Assembly: GCF_000005825.2 (NCBI RefSeq)
Contig: NC_013791.2
Coordinates: forward strand, 682,001-746,000
Direction of reading: 5' to 3'
Source: Alkalihalophilus pseudofirmus OF4
GTDB lineage: Bacteria > Bacillota > Bacilli > Bacillales > Bacillaceae_D
DNA: 64,000 bases
Below, piece by piece: positions 17,422-26,284 of this stretch. Every line of letters starts with the position of its first letter. The first letter of the stretch is position 1. A program made the translations under genes and the position numbers. The notes below the pieces were generated by a model, which saw only the letters and a list, made by a program, of their open reading frames with translations, did no database searches and had not been told where the DNA came from.

Positions 17422-18624
17422 ATGAAATACGCGTTTGCAAAGAGAATCCGTCATCTACAATCATCAGCCATTCGTGATATTTTAAAAGTCGTAGGAAGAG
17501 GAGATATCATTTCATTTGCAGGAGGCCTTCCTGATGATGAGCTGTTTCCTATTGAAGGAATTGAAGAATCGTTTGCTAAGGTGTTTGAGTCAGGCAAAAA
17601 GTCTCTTCAATATACAGAAACAGAGGGTTATCTTCCGCTTAGAGAAGTCATTTTAGAGAGAATGAGCAGAAAAGGGATTACGAGCTATTCTGCTGAAAAT
17701 GTTATGCTTACTACCGGTTCGCAGCAGGTTATTGATCTGTTTTCACGTGTAATGTTGAATCCGGGTGATGTCATTTTAACAGAAGATCCAACTTACCTTG
17801 CTGCCTTGCAAGTATTTAAATCGTATGAAGCGAAGGTCGTGGCTGTAGCTTCAGATGATAACGGGATGCTTCCGGATGATCTAGAAAGAAAAATGAAGCA
17901 GTACAAACCAAAAGCAATCTATGTCGTACCAACTTTTTCTAATCCAGCAGGCCGAGTATGGTCGCTTGAGCGCAGACAGCAGCTCTTGAGCCAAGCAGAA
18001 AAAGGGAATGTCATCATTTTAGAAGATGACCCGTATGGTGATATTCAATTCCGTCAAGATGAGACCTATACCCCGCTTGCCGCTCTAGATGACGGGACAC
18101 AGGTTCTGTATACAAGTACTTTCTCGAAAACGGCAGTACCTGCTCTTCGAACGGGATGGGTAGCAGGACCATTTCAAGTCATTCGTATGATGGCCCAAGC
18201 TAAACAGGCAAACGACCTGCACTCTAATTCTTTGTCTCAACAAGCGTTATACCAGCTATGTATGCATTTTGATTTAGATGCTCATATTCAGCAGTTAATT
18301 CGCGTATATGAGAGTCGTATGAATATGATGGTAAATTGTATTGAACAAGCAAATATTGATGGGCTACGTTTTGTGAAACCTAAGGGAGGCATGTTCCTTT
18401 GGCTGGAACTTGCTCCTGAAATAAACACCACCGCTCTATTGCCAGAAGCAGTAGAGGCAGGAGTTGCTTATGTTCCGGGTGAACCGTTCTATGCAGATGT
18501 AGCGCAAAAGAATACTATGCGCTTGAACTACACGCATGCAACGCCTGAAAAGATTGAGCATGGTATGGGATTGCTTCTTGATCTTCTTAAAGAGAAAAGT
18601 AAAAACCCTCATATCTTTTCATAA
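17422..18624 (+). CDS. PLP-dependent class I/II aminotransferase (2-aminoadipate/aromatic type)
   Basis: 400 residues from ATG 17422, chosen because GAGGTG lies six bases upstream; an in-frame ATG 18 bases earlier lacks a site. The fold-type I features are present: the FAGGLPDDELFP substrate segment, TTGSQQVIDL, the VPTFSNPAGRVWS motif, EDDPYGDIQF, and the Schiff-base lysine Lys236 in STFSKTAVPALRTGW. It resembles MocR-type or 2-aminoadipate transaminases without the DNA-binding domain. The amino donor and acceptor are not evident. It ends at a bidirectional terminator shared with the transporter gene. Confidence 0.87.
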   Translation: MKYAFAKRIRHLQSSAIRDILKVVGRGDIISFAGGLPDDELFPIEGIEESFAKVFESGKKSLQYTETEGYLPLREVILERMSRKGITSYSAENVMLTTGSQQVIDLFSRVMLNPGDVILTEDPTYLAALQVFKSYEAKVVAVASDDNGMLPDDLERKMKQYKPKAIYVVPTFSNPAGRVWSLERRQQLLSQAEKGNVIILEDDPYGDIQFRQDETYTPLAALDDGTQVLYTSTFSKTAVPALRTGWVAGPFQVIRMMAQAKQANDLHSNSLSQQALYQLCMHFDLDAHIQQLIRVYESRMNMMVNCIEQANIDGLRFVKPKGGMFLWLELAPEINTTALLPEAVEAGVAYVPGEPFYADVAQKNTMRLNYTHATPEKIEHGMGLLLDLLKEKSKNPHIFS

Positions 18625-18630
18625 CATAGA

Positions 18631-18663
18631 AAACCGTGTGAGCACTCTGCTCACACGGTTTTT
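18631..18663. terminator. Bidirectional terminator between convergent genes
   Basis: A perfect 14-bp stem (18631-18644 with 18648-18661) and a 3-base loop, with A-rich and T-rich flanks that serve both strands. Confidence 0.92.
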
Positions 18664-18670
18664 AACGTAA

Positions 18671-20050
18671 TTACCTGAAAAGATTAAGAATGAGATCTAA
18701 TAATCCAATTGAACTTAGGAAAATGATGAAGATGGCAACCGGTGCAAAATAACGTAATAAGAATAACCACGCATTTCCAAGCCACGTATCACCGAAGTCA
18801 GAATCAGATAATGCATCTGCTTTCTTAAAACCCCACCCCATAAATAAAGCAATCATTAAACCGCCTAATGGAAGCAAAATATTTGATGCGATAAAGTCGA
18901 TTGAATCAAGAATATCACGACCACCAATAATCGCTACATTAGATAAAATGCCTTGACCAAGAGAAGAAGGGATACCTAGTAAGAAGATAATTCCCCCGAT
19001 AACTAGAGCTGCCTTTCTACGTGACCAAGAGAAACGGCGAATAAAATAAGCAACCGCTACTTCTAATAACGATACAGCTGAAGAAAGAGCAGCTGCTGCT
19101 AATAAGAAGAAGAATAATAGACCGAATAACCAGCCCATTGAAATACTGTCAAATACATCAGGCATAATCATGAATACAAGACCAGGGCCACTTGCTGGCT
19201 CAATTCCAAATGCAAAAACAGCAGGGAAGATCATAATTCCAGCTACAATCGCAAATAACGTATCAAGACCTGCAACACTCGCTGCAGCACCAGGCAGTCG
19301 TTCTTTATTAGATAAATAACTACCATACGTAATTAGGGCACCCATACCTAGACTTAATGAGAAAAAGGCTTGTCCAAGGGCTGCTAGATAAATGTTCGGA
19401 TCGGTTAGAGCGCTCCAATCAGGACTGAAAAGAAACGCTAGGCCTTCTCTAGCTCCTCCAAGAGTTAAACCATAAGCAGAAAGACCAATTAATAATACAC
19501 CTAATAATGGCATTAAAATTTTGTTTGAACGTTCAATCCCTTTTTTAACTCCAACATATACAATGGCAATGGTCGCAGCCATAAAGAGGAATTGCCATAA
19601 CAGCGGATGATATGGATTAGTAATAAAGTCAACAAAAAATCCTTCATAACCGCCTTCAGGAGCAGTCCACAGGTTTCCTGTCAGATAATTGACGAAATAG
19701 TAAGAAATCCACCCGGCGATAACTCCGTAAAAGGATAGAATCATAAATGCAGCAGCTACTCCCATCAGTCCGGCAATCTTCCATGGCTTCCCTGGAGCAA
19801 GCTTTTCAAATGAACCGACTGCATCACTTTTCGCTTTACGTCCAATTGTAAACTCCGCCATTACAATTGGAATCCCGATTAATAAAATACAAGCTAGGTA
19901 AATGAGCAAGAATGCTGCACCACCATTTTCTCCTGTAACATAGGCAAAGCGCCATACGTTACCTAAACCTACTGCTGACCCCATCGCAGCTAAAATAAAT
20001 CCTAGCCGCGAGGCCCATTGCTCACGACCCACATCTTCCTTTAGCGACAC
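18671..20050 (-). CDS. SNF-family sodium-dependent transporter
   Basis: 459 residues and about 11-12 hydrophobic segments. The N-terminus carries the family signature for Na+ and substrate binding, AAMGSAVGLGNVWRFAYVTG, followed by ENGGAAFLLIYL and GIPIVMAEFTIGRKAKSDAV. The family imports amino acids or related amines with Na+; bacterial members of this length (YocR/YhdH-like) are poorly characterised. The start is GTG at 20050 with AAAGGAGGAA upstream. It is divergent from an isoaspartyl dipeptidase gene, so an amino acid substrate is plausible but not shown. Confidence 0.92.
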   Translation of the reverse strand: MSLKEDVGREQWASRLGFILAAMGSAVGLGNVWRFAYVTGENGGAAFLLIYLACILLIGIPIVMAEFTIGRKAKSDAVGSFEKLAPGKPWKIAGLMGVAAAFMILSFYGVIAGWISYYFVNYLTGNLWTAPEGGYEGFFVDFITNPYHPLLWQFLFMAATIAIVYVGVKKGIERSNKILMPLLGVLLIGLSAYGLTLGGAREGLAFLFSPDWSALTDPNIYLAALGQAFFSLSLGMGALITYGSYLSNKERLPGAAASVAGLDTLFAIVAGIMIFPAVFAFGIEPASGPGLVFMIMPDVFDSISMGWLFGLLFFFLLAAAALSSAVSLLEVAVAYFIRRFSWSRRKAALVIGGIIFLLGIPSSLGQGILSNVAIIGGRDILDSIDFIASNILLPLGGLMIALFMGWGFKKADALSDSDFGDTWLGNAWLFLLRYFAPVAIFIIFLSSIGLLDLILNLFR

Positions 20051-20252
20051 AACGTATTCCTCCTTTAATACAGTAAAATAATTTCGTGAACTTACTATAG
20101 CATAAAAGCTTCTCTGTGAATAGGGAATTTTCTGACTTTTTAGGTATTTGTCCTCTAATTTTTAAAAAAGTATGTAATTCATAAATGGTTATTCATAATT
20201 TTCATATAATGATATCTTTTTGTTATACTTAAAATCAAGGATGGTGGTAGAA

Positions 20253-21419
20253 ATGTTAACATTGATTAAAAACGGAGATGTATTTACACCTGATTACATA
20301 GGAAAAAAGGATGTCCTCATCGGAGGAGGTGAAATTCTAGCAATTGATGAAAATATAACACTTGCAGGCACTGTAGGTGTTGAGATGATTAATGCTCAAG
20401 GGATGCATGTAGTGCCTGGCTTTATTGACAGCCATGTTCATATTATTGGCGGGGGTGGAGAAGGGGGATTTAATACAAGAACACCTGAATTAACGTTAAC
20501 AGAGGCGACGAAAGCCGGAGTGACAACCATTGTGGGAGTATTAGGTACAGACGGCTTCACTCGTACAATGCCGGATTTGATTGCTAAAGCAAAAGCCTTA
20601 ACGGAAGAAGGAATCACCTGCTATGTGCATACAGGATCGTATCATGTTCCCATTCAGCCTGTAACAGGAAGAATTGAGACTGATCTTATGTTGATTCAAG
20701 AAATTATTGGAGTAGGAGAAGTGGCGATTTCTGATCACCGGTCTGCACAGCCAGAGCTTAACGAGTTAAAAAGGCTTGCGGCAGAAGCTAGAGTCGGAGG
20801 CATGCTCTCTGGAAAGGGAGGGATCGTAAATGTTCACATCGGCGACGGCGCAGATAAGCTTTCTTTATTAGAAGAGATTGCAAGGACTACAGAGATTCCA
20901 ATCACTCAATTCTTACCTACGCATATTAATAGAAATAAAGATTTGCTCCAAGCCGGGATTATCTATGCGAGTAATGGAGGACGCATTGATTTAACAACAA
21001 GCAACTTGCCTCATGAGGGCGAATCTGACTTGAAATGCAGTAAAGCGTTTAAGAAAATCCTCTCTCGCGGCGTAGATCTTTCTCTTGTTACATTCACCTC
21101 AGATGCTCAAGGGAGTCTGCCTAGATTCAATGACAAAGGGGAGTTTACCGGACTTGGAATTGGCGAGATCCGTTCTCTTTATGATGAAGTGCGTGCATCA
21201 GTTTTAGAAGAAGGCATCCCGCTTGAGCAAGCTCTTCAAGTAGTCACACGTAATGTCGCAAAGGCTCTTAAACTAAAAGGAAAAGGTGAGCTTGCAATTC
21301 AGAATGATGCGGATATTGTTCTGCTTGATAAACAAGACTTATCAATTGATACCGTTATTGCTAAAGGACAGCTCATGATTTCCCATAAAGAAACGATCGT
21401 AAAAGGTACGTTTGAATAA
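20253..21419 (+). CDS. iadA: Isoaspartyl dipeptidase
   Basis: 388 residues from ATG 20253 (MLTLIKNGDVFTP), close to E. coli IadA (390). The frame is open to a TTG further upstream, but the GATGGTGG site fits this ATG. It is an amidohydrolase (M38) that hydrolyses beta-aspartyl dipeptides from isomerised proteins. The metal ligands are visible in SHVHIIGGGGEGG, in HIGDGAD and in the C-terminal TFTSDAQGSLP (catalytic Asp); the GVGEVAISDHRSAQP segment is also typical. It is divergent from the Na+ transporter gene 203 bases away. No convincing terminator follows, only a 9-bp hairpin at 21452-21476 without a T-run. Confidence 0.9.
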   Translation: MLTLIKNGDVFTPDYIGKKDVLIGGGEILAIDENITLAGTVGVEMINAQGMHVVPGFIDSHVHIIGGGGEGGFNTRTPELTLTEATKAGVTTIVGVLGTDGFTRTMPDLIAKAKALTEEGITCYVHTGSYHVPIQPVTGRIETDLMLIQEIIGVGEVAISDHRSAQPELNELKRLAAEARVGGMLSGKGGIVNVHIGDGADKLSLLEEIARTTEIPITQFLPTHINRNKDLLQAGIIYASNGGRIDLTTSNLPHEGESDLKCSKAFKKILSRGVDLSLVTFTSDAQGSLPRFNDKGEFTGLGIGEIRSLYDEVRASVLEEGIPLEQALQVVTRNVAKALKLKGKGELAIQNDADIVLLDKQDLSIDTVIAKGQLMISHKETIVKGTFE

Positions 21420-21512
21420 TTTATTTAGTTGAATGCACTCTTAACGTTCACGCTGGTAAGTTAGAGCCTTATCAGCTAAATGTCCTATTTTACAAATGGA
21501 ATTCATAAAAAT

Positions 21513-21541
21513 TTGAATTGATCATACATTTTTTGTATAAT
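21513..21541 (+). promoter_or_regulatory. Sigma-A promoter of the leucine/isovalerate operon
   Basis: TTGAAT at 21513-21518 and a perfect TATAAT at 21536-21541 with a 17-base spacer. The predicted transcript has a leader of about 160 bases before the first gene. Confidence 0.75.
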
Positions 21542-21583
21542 AGATAAGGAAAGAGTACATAGAGAAAGGAGTGCACTTTAAAA

Positions 21584-21597
21584 ACCGACTGGTTAGT
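21584..21597. promoter_or_regulatory. Candidate TetR-type operator
   Basis: ACCGACTGGTTAGT fits the palindromic pattern AC-YR-AC-YR-GT-YR-GT with mirrored AC and GT dinucleotides, a form common for TetR-family regulators of acyl-CoA genes. It lies about 35 bases downstream of the predicted transcription start. No regulator gene is adjacent. Confidence 0.35.
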
Positions 21598-21616
21598 ATA
21601 AAAGTCGACATATTTT

Positions 21617-21631
21617 TTGAATGCGCTTTCA
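21617..21631. promoter_or_regulatory. Catabolite responsive element (cre)
   Basis: TTGAATGCGCTTTCA matches the CcpA consensus WTGAAARCGYTTWCA at 14 of 15 positions. It lies inside the transcribed leader, where CcpA would act as a roadblock. This suggests glucose repression of the operon. Confidence 0.65.
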
Positions 21632-21653
21632 TTTATATGTTTTATTTACTTAA

Positions 21654-21675
21654 ATTCTGAACAACCGCTCAGAAT
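21654..21675. promoter_or_regulatory. Inverted repeat before the acyl-CoA dehydrogenase gene
   Basis: Perfect 7-base arms ATTCTGA and TCAGAAT are separated by 8 bases. It could be a second operator or an RNA hairpin in the leader, 30 bases upstream of the start codon. Confidence 0.35.
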
Positions 21676-21705
21676 ATTCTTATTTCATACCTAGGAGGAA
21701 ATGCG

Positions 21706-22851
21706 ATGAACTTTGATTTAACGAAAGAACAGAAAATGATTCGTGATATGGTTAGAGATTTCGCACAAAATGAAATTGCACCAGGTGCTGAGGAAAGAGA
21801 TGCAAGTGCTGAGTTTCCAGAGGACATTTTTAAGAAAATTGGAGAACTTGGACTTTTAGGCATTCCATTCCCAGAAGAATATGGCGGATCAGGCGGAGAT
21901 ACGGTTTCTTATGCATTAGCTGTAGAAGAAATTGGACGTGCATGCGGAGGGACCGGTTTAAGTTACGCTGCAGCTGTATCTCTAGGAGCGAGTCCTCTTT
22001 ATTATTTCGGAACAGAGGAACAGAAAAAGGAATATCTTACGCCTCTGGCACAAGGACAGTCCCTAGGTTCGTTTGGGTTAACAGAACCTAATGCGGGTTC
22101 TGATGCAGGAGGTACACAAACAAAAGCTGTTCTTGACGGTGATGAGTATGTGATTAATGGCGAGAAGTGCTGGATCACGAATGCGAGTTATGCAAGAACC
22201 GTGATTGTAACAGCTGTAACAGGAAAAGACGAGAGAGGGAAGAACATTACCTCAGCTCTTATTGTCCCAACAGATGCGCCTGGATTCACGATTAATAGCA
22301 ATTACGAAAAGATGGGTGTTCGCGCTTCTAATACATGTGAACTAGTTTTAGAGGATGTCAGAGTGCCGAAGGAGAATTTATTAGGTGACCCTCAAGGCGG
22401 GTTTAAACAATTTCTTTATACATTAGATGGCGGCCGTATTTCCATTGCAGCTCTTGGGGTAGGTATTGCACAAGCAGCATTTGAGCGTGCACTCGCTTAT
22501 TCAAAAGAACGAAAGCAATTTGGAAAGACGATATCTAGCTTCCAAGCGATTCAATTTAAGCTTGCTGATATGGCCATGGAAATTGAATTGGCGCGAAACA
22601 TGGTGATGAAGGCTGCATGGTTAAAGGATCAAAATCGTGCTTTTGGGAAAGAGGCTGCGTTTGCTAAGCTTTATGCGTCTGAAACAGCTACACGTACTGC
22701 TAATCAGGCGATTCAAATTCACGGCGGATATGGTTATATGCGTGAATATGAAGTAGAGCGTATGCTGCGTGATGCAAAATTACTTGAAATTGGGGAAGGG
22801 ACATCTGAGATTCAACGACTCGTTATTTCAAGACAGCTAGGTTGCCGCTAA
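21706..22851 (+). CDS. yngJ: Acyl-CoA dehydrogenase (YngJ-type) of the leucine/isovalerate operon
   Basis: 381 residues. The FAD enzyme introduces the alpha,beta double bond into acyl-CoA and passes electrons to ETF. Segments typical of the family: FGLTEPNAGSDAGGT, CWITNASYA, RKQFGKTISSFQAIQ, IHGGYGYMREYEVERMLRD. The catalytic base is Glu364 in IGEGTSEIQR, the short/medium-chain position. The position used by isovaleryl-CoA dehydrogenase appears to be Gly (LDGGRISIAA). So isovaleryl-CoA is expected from context but the residue pattern is of the SCAD type. AGGAGG precedes the ATG. First gene of a seven-gene operon. Confidence 0.88.
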   Translation: MNFDLTKEQKMIRDMVRDFAQNEIAPGAEERDASAEFPEDIFKKIGELGLLGIPFPEEYGGSGGDTVSYALAVEEIGRACGGTGLSYAAAVSLGASPLYYFGTEEQKKEYLTPLAQGQSLGSFGLTEPNAGSDAGGTQTKAVLDGDEYVINGEKCWITNASYARTVIVTAVTGKDERGKNITSALIVPTDAPGFTINSNYEKMGVRASNTCELVLEDVRVPKENLLGDPQGGFKQFLYTLDGGRISIAALGVGIAQAAFERALAYSKERKQFGKTISSFQAIQFKLADMAMEIELARNMVMKAAWLKDQNRAFGKEAAFAKLYASETATRTANQAIQIHGGYGYMREYEVERMLRDAKLLEIGEGTSEIQRLVISRQLGCR

Positions 22852-22899
22852 CAAGATTGACGTATAGGCTCATCCACTTAAAACATAAGGGGGATTATT

Positions 22900-24546
22900 A
22901 TGTCAGATATTCAAGTACCTATCGGAAAACTGTTAGAAGATGTAGCAAAAAGGCAACCAGATCATGAAGCGGTAGTTTATTCTGACCGAGGGTTAAGGTA
23001 TACGTATCAACAATTTGATGAAGAATGTCGCAAAGCTGCAAAAGGGCTGATGGCACTCGGAATTGAACGCGGGGAGCATGTAGCGATCTGGTCTACTAAT
23101 AAACCAGAATGGCTCACAAGTCAATTTGCTACAGGAAAAATGGGAGCTGTATTAGTTACCGTTAACACAAATTATCGTACCTCTGAGCTTGAGTACTTAC
23201 TGAAACAATCTGATGCAACGACCCTTATTTTAATGGATCAATTCCGTGATGCATCCTATATAGAGATGCTTTATGAAATTGTACCTGAACTAAAGCTTGC
23301 TGAGCGTGGAAACTTGCAATCTAGCAAACTTCCAAAATTAAAAAATATTATCTTCTTAGGCGAAGAGGCTTATCCTGATATGTATACATGGGGAGAGTTA
23401 ATTGAGTTAGGCAAAAAGGTAACAGATGCAGAGCTTGATGCCCGTATGGACAGCCTGGATAAAGATGATGTGATTAACATGCAGTATACCTCTGGTACAA
23501 CTGGGTTTCCAAAAGGGGTTATGCTGACGCATTATAATCTAGCTAATAATGCAGTTAATATTGCCGGCTGCATGAATTTAACGAATAAAGATCGCTTATG
23601 TATTCCAGTCCCTTTCTTCCATTGTTTTGGCTGTGTACTTGGGACATTGGCATGTGTTTCTGTCGGTGCTACGATGGTGCCTGTGGAAGAATTCAGTCCA
23701 AAGGCTGTGCTTGAAGCCGTATCAAAAGAAAAGTGTACGGGGCTTCACGGGGTGCCAACGATGTTCATCGGCGAATTAAATGATCCTGATTTTGACACAT
23801 ATGACCTGTCTAGCTTACGTACAGGTATTATGGCCGGATCTAATTGCCCAATTGAAGTAATGAAAGCGGTTGTGGATAAAATGGGTGCCAGTGAGATTAC
23901 GATTGCGTATGGCCAAACAGAATCATCTCCAGTTATTACACAAACTCGCGTTGATGATCCATTAATGCTCCGCGTAGAATCAGTTGGCCGTGCTCTTCCT
24001 AATGTAGAAGTGAAGATTGTGGAACCAGGAACGAATGATGAGGTCCCTCGCGGCGTTCAAGGTGAGTTATGCACACGCGGTTATCATGTCATGAAAGGAT
24101 ATTACAAAAATCCTGAAGCGACTAAAGCAGCAATCACTGAAGATGGCTGGTTACATACGGGTGATTTAGCTGTAATGGATGAAAATGGTTATTGCCGTAT
24201 TACGGGCAGATTAAAAGATATGATCATACGCGGAGGAGAAAATATCTATCCGCGTGAAATTGAAGAATTTCTTTATCAACATCCAAAAGTGCTGGATGTT
24301 CAAGTCGTAGGGATACCTGATGAGAAATACGGTGAAGAAGTCTCTGCTTGGATTAAATTAAAAGAAGGAGAATCGACAACAGCTGACGAATTACGTAAAG
24401 ACTGCATGGGTAAGATTGCAGCTTATAAAATTCCTCGCTATATCGCATTTGTCGATGAATATCCGATGACGGCATCAGGCAAAATCCAAAAATTTAAATT
24501 AAGACAGCAAGCAGAAGAGACGTTCAGCCGAGTGACCAATGAATAG
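22900..24546 (+). CDS. yngI: Acyl-CoA synthetase (YngI-type, ANL superfamily)
   Basis: 548 residues. It activates a carboxylic acid to its CoA thioester through an acyl-adenylate. Motifs: the P-loop YTSGTTGFPKGVMLTH (A3), GQTESSPVITQ (A5), the hinge region TGDLAVMDENGYCRITGRLKDMIIRGGENIYP (A7-A8, split here by function), and the C-terminal catalytic lysine in TASGKIQKFKLR. It resembles ACSF2-type medium or branched acyl ligases. Within the operon it may activate isovalerate, acetoacetate or a related acid. It lies 48 bases after the dehydrogenase behind AAGGGGG. Confidence 0.87.
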   Translation: MSDIQVPIGKLLEDVAKRQPDHEAVVYSDRGLRYTYQQFDEECRKAAKGLMALGIERGEHVAIWSTNKPEWLTSQFATGKMGAVLVTVNTNYRTSELEYLLKQSDATTLILMDQFRDASYIEMLYEIVPELKLAERGNLQSSKLPKLKNIIFLGEEAYPDMYTWGELIELGKKVTDAELDARMDSLDKDDVINMQYTSGTTGFPKGVMLTHYNLANNAVNIAGCMNLTNKDRLCIPVPFFHCFGCVLGTLACVSVGATMVPVEEFSPKAVLEAVSKEKCTGLHGVPTMFIGELNDPDFDTYDLSSLRTGIMAGSNCPIEVMKAVVDKMGASEITIAYGQTESSPVITQTRVDDPLMLRVESVGRALPNVEVKIVEPGTNDEVPRGVQGELCTRGYHVMKGYYKNPEATKAAITEDGWLHTGDLAVMDENGYCRITGRLKDMIIRGGENIYPREIEEFLYQHPKVLDVQVVGIPDEKYGEEVSAWIKLKEGESTTADELRKDCMGKIAAYKIPRYIAFVDEYPMTASGKIQKFKLRQQAEETFSRVTNE

Positions 24547-24614
24547 ATTGTAAGCGTTATCAAAATTGGTCGGATGATGTCGAATGTCATCCGGCCGCCC
24601 AATGAGGTGAGAAG

Positions 24615-25976
24615 ATGTTTACGAAAATATTAATTGCAAATAGAGGCGAAATTGCTGCGCGCGTCATACGAACATGCCAGCGCATTGGTGTTAAAACAGT
24701 GGCTATTTACTCTGAAGCCGATGAGAATGCTTTGCACGTCAACTTAGCAGACGAAGCCTATCTAGTAGGTAAGCCGAGAGTAAATGAGAGTTATCTCCAA
24801 GTAGAAAAGATTATAGAAGTGGCGAAAAAGAGCGGAGCAGAAGCTGTCCACCCAGGATACGGTCTCCTATCAGAAAACAGTGAGTTTGCTAAACGGTGTG
24901 TAGAGGAAGGACTTGTTTTTATTGGACCTTCTCCTGAAGTCATCGCGAAGATGGGAAGCAAGATCGAAGCAAGAAAAGCAATGGAAGCAGCCGGTGTGCC
25001 TGTTGTACCTGGAATTGAACATGCTTTAAGAGATGTGGATGAAGCTGTAGAGGTAGCAAATAACATCGGATATCCTGTCATGCTAAAAGCGTCTGCTGGC
25101 GGCGGAGGAATCGGGATGCAGATTGTTCGAAATGAGGAAGAATGCCGCAAAGCATTTGCAGGCAACCAAACGAGAGCTCAATCGTTCTTTGGGGACGGTG
25201 CGATGTTTGTTGAGAAGTATATTGCAAACCCGCGCCATATTGAAATTCAAGTATTAGCCGACCAAAAAGGTAACACAGTTTATATTTGGGAGCGTGACTG
25301 TTCGGTTCAACGACGTCACCAAAAAGTTGTAGAGGAAGCCCCTTCCCCGTTTTTAGATGAAGAAACACGCAGACAAATGGGGGAAATGGCTGTGACAGCT
25401 GCTAAGGCGATTGGTTATGCCAATGCTGGTACAATTGAATGCCTTGTAGATGAAAATAAAGAGTTTTATTTCTTAGAAATGAATACAAGACTGCAAGTGG
25501 AGCATCCGGTCACAGAAGAGATTTCAGGACTTGACTTGGTGGAATGGCAGTTAAAGGTTGCTTACGGAGAAGAACTTGATTTCACTCAAGAGGAAGTGAA
25601 ACTAGAGGGACACGCAATTGAGGTCCGCATTTATGCTGAAGATCCGAAAACTTTCTTCCCATCACCAGGAACAATTAAAGAGATTAACCTGCCAGAAGCA
25701 CCGTATATCCGCCATGAATGTCCGGTGAGCGCTGGTTCAGTAGTGACTCCTTTTTATGATCCGATGATTGCAAAGCTTGTCGTGAAAGCTGATACAAGGG
25801 ATGAGGCGATTGAGAGACTTCAAGCAGCTCTTGAAGAATACTCAATTGAAGGCATTAAGACGAATATTTCTATGTTAAAAGAAGTGATCGCTCACCCAGT
25901 ATTTAAGCGCGGGGAAGCGACTACAGCATTTGTGGAAGAAAATTTACAACCAGCCCAAGGAGGAAAACGATCATGA
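24615..25976 (+). CDS. yngH: Biotin carboxylase subunit of methylcrotonyl-CoA carboxylase (YngH-type)
   Basis: 453 residues, the length of a free biotin carboxylase such as AccC. It carboxylates biotin with ATP and bicarbonate. Seen: N-terminal ILIANRGEIAARVIRTC, the glycine-rich ATP loop KASAGGGGIGM, the catalytic ERDCSVQRRHQKVVEEAPS region and EMNTRLQVEHPVTEEI. Paired with a 70-residue biotin carrier whose start overlaps the stop by 4 bases, and with a carboxyltransferase at the end of the operon. A housekeeping AccC is expected elsewhere, so this one most likely serves 3-methylcrotonyl-CoA in leucine breakdown. Confidence 0.88.
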   Translation: MFTKILIANRGEIAARVIRTCQRIGVKTVAIYSEADENALHVNLADEAYLVGKPRVNESYLQVEKIIEVAKKSGAEAVHPGYGLLSENSEFAKRCVEEGLVFIGPSPEVIAKMGSKIEARKAMEAAGVPVVPGIEHALRDVDEAVEVANNIGYPVMLKASAGGGGIGMQIVRNEEECRKAFAGNQTRAQSFFGDGAMFVEKYIANPRHIEIQVLADQKGNTVYIWERDCSVQRRHQKVVEEAPSPFLDEETRRQMGEMAVTAAKAIGYANAGTIECLVDENKEFYFLEMNTRLQVEHPVTEEISGLDLVEWQLKVAYGEELDFTQEEVKLEGHAIEVRIYAEDPKTFFPSPGTIKEINLPEAPYIRHECPVSAGSVVTPFYDPMIAKLVVKADTRDEAIERLQAALEEYSIEGIKTNISMLKEVIAHPVFKRGEATTAFVEENLQPAQGGKRS

Positions 25977-26185
25977 CGAAAGTAACAACGAATATGGCAG
26001 GGAATGTATGGAAGATGTTAGTGAAAGAAGGCGACAAAGTAGAAGAAGGCCAAGATGTAGCGATTTTAGAATCAATGAAAATGGAGATTCCTGTAGCTAG
26101 TGAAGCATCTGGGACAGTGACCGTCATTCACAAGCCTGAAGGAGAATTTGTGGATGAAGGTGAAGTTCTGCTTGAGCTTGAATAA
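25973..26185 (+). CDS. yngHB: Biotin carrier (biotin/lipoyl attachment) protein (YngHB-type)
   Basis: 70 residues, essentially one biotinyl domain. The biotinylation site is Lys36 in ILESMKMEIPV, with the usual flanking glycines (EGDKVEEGQD before, EASGTV after). It carries carboxybiotin between the biotin carboxylase upstream and the carboxyltransferase downstream. Translation is coupled to the carboxylase gene through ATGA. A free carrier instead of a fused three-domain alpha subunit is characteristic of the Bacillus yng operon. Confidence 0.92.
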   Translation: MTKVTTNMAGNVWKMLVKEGDKVEEGQDVAILESMKMEIPVASEASGTVTVIHKPEGEFVDEGEVLLELE

Positions 26186-26199
26186 ACAAACCTAGGTTA

Positions 26200-26220
26200 G
26201 CTGAAGCATTAGGCTTCAGC
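26200..26220 (+). other. Intercistronic hairpin in the leucine operon
   Basis: GCTGAAGC and GCTTCAGC form a perfect 8-bp stem with a 5-base loop. It is followed by TTCCTCC, not a proper T-run, so it is more likely a processing or stability element, or a weak attenuator, than a full terminator. Confidence 0.5.
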
Positions 26221-26284
26221 TTCCTCCATATTGGAATAAACTCAAAGTGATAAATGAAACAGCATTCGATAAAGGAGGATTTAT

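Noticed and set aside
21452-21476. Possible iadA terminator
   Set aside because: A 9-bp hairpin is present but no T-run follows, so I did not list it as a terminator.
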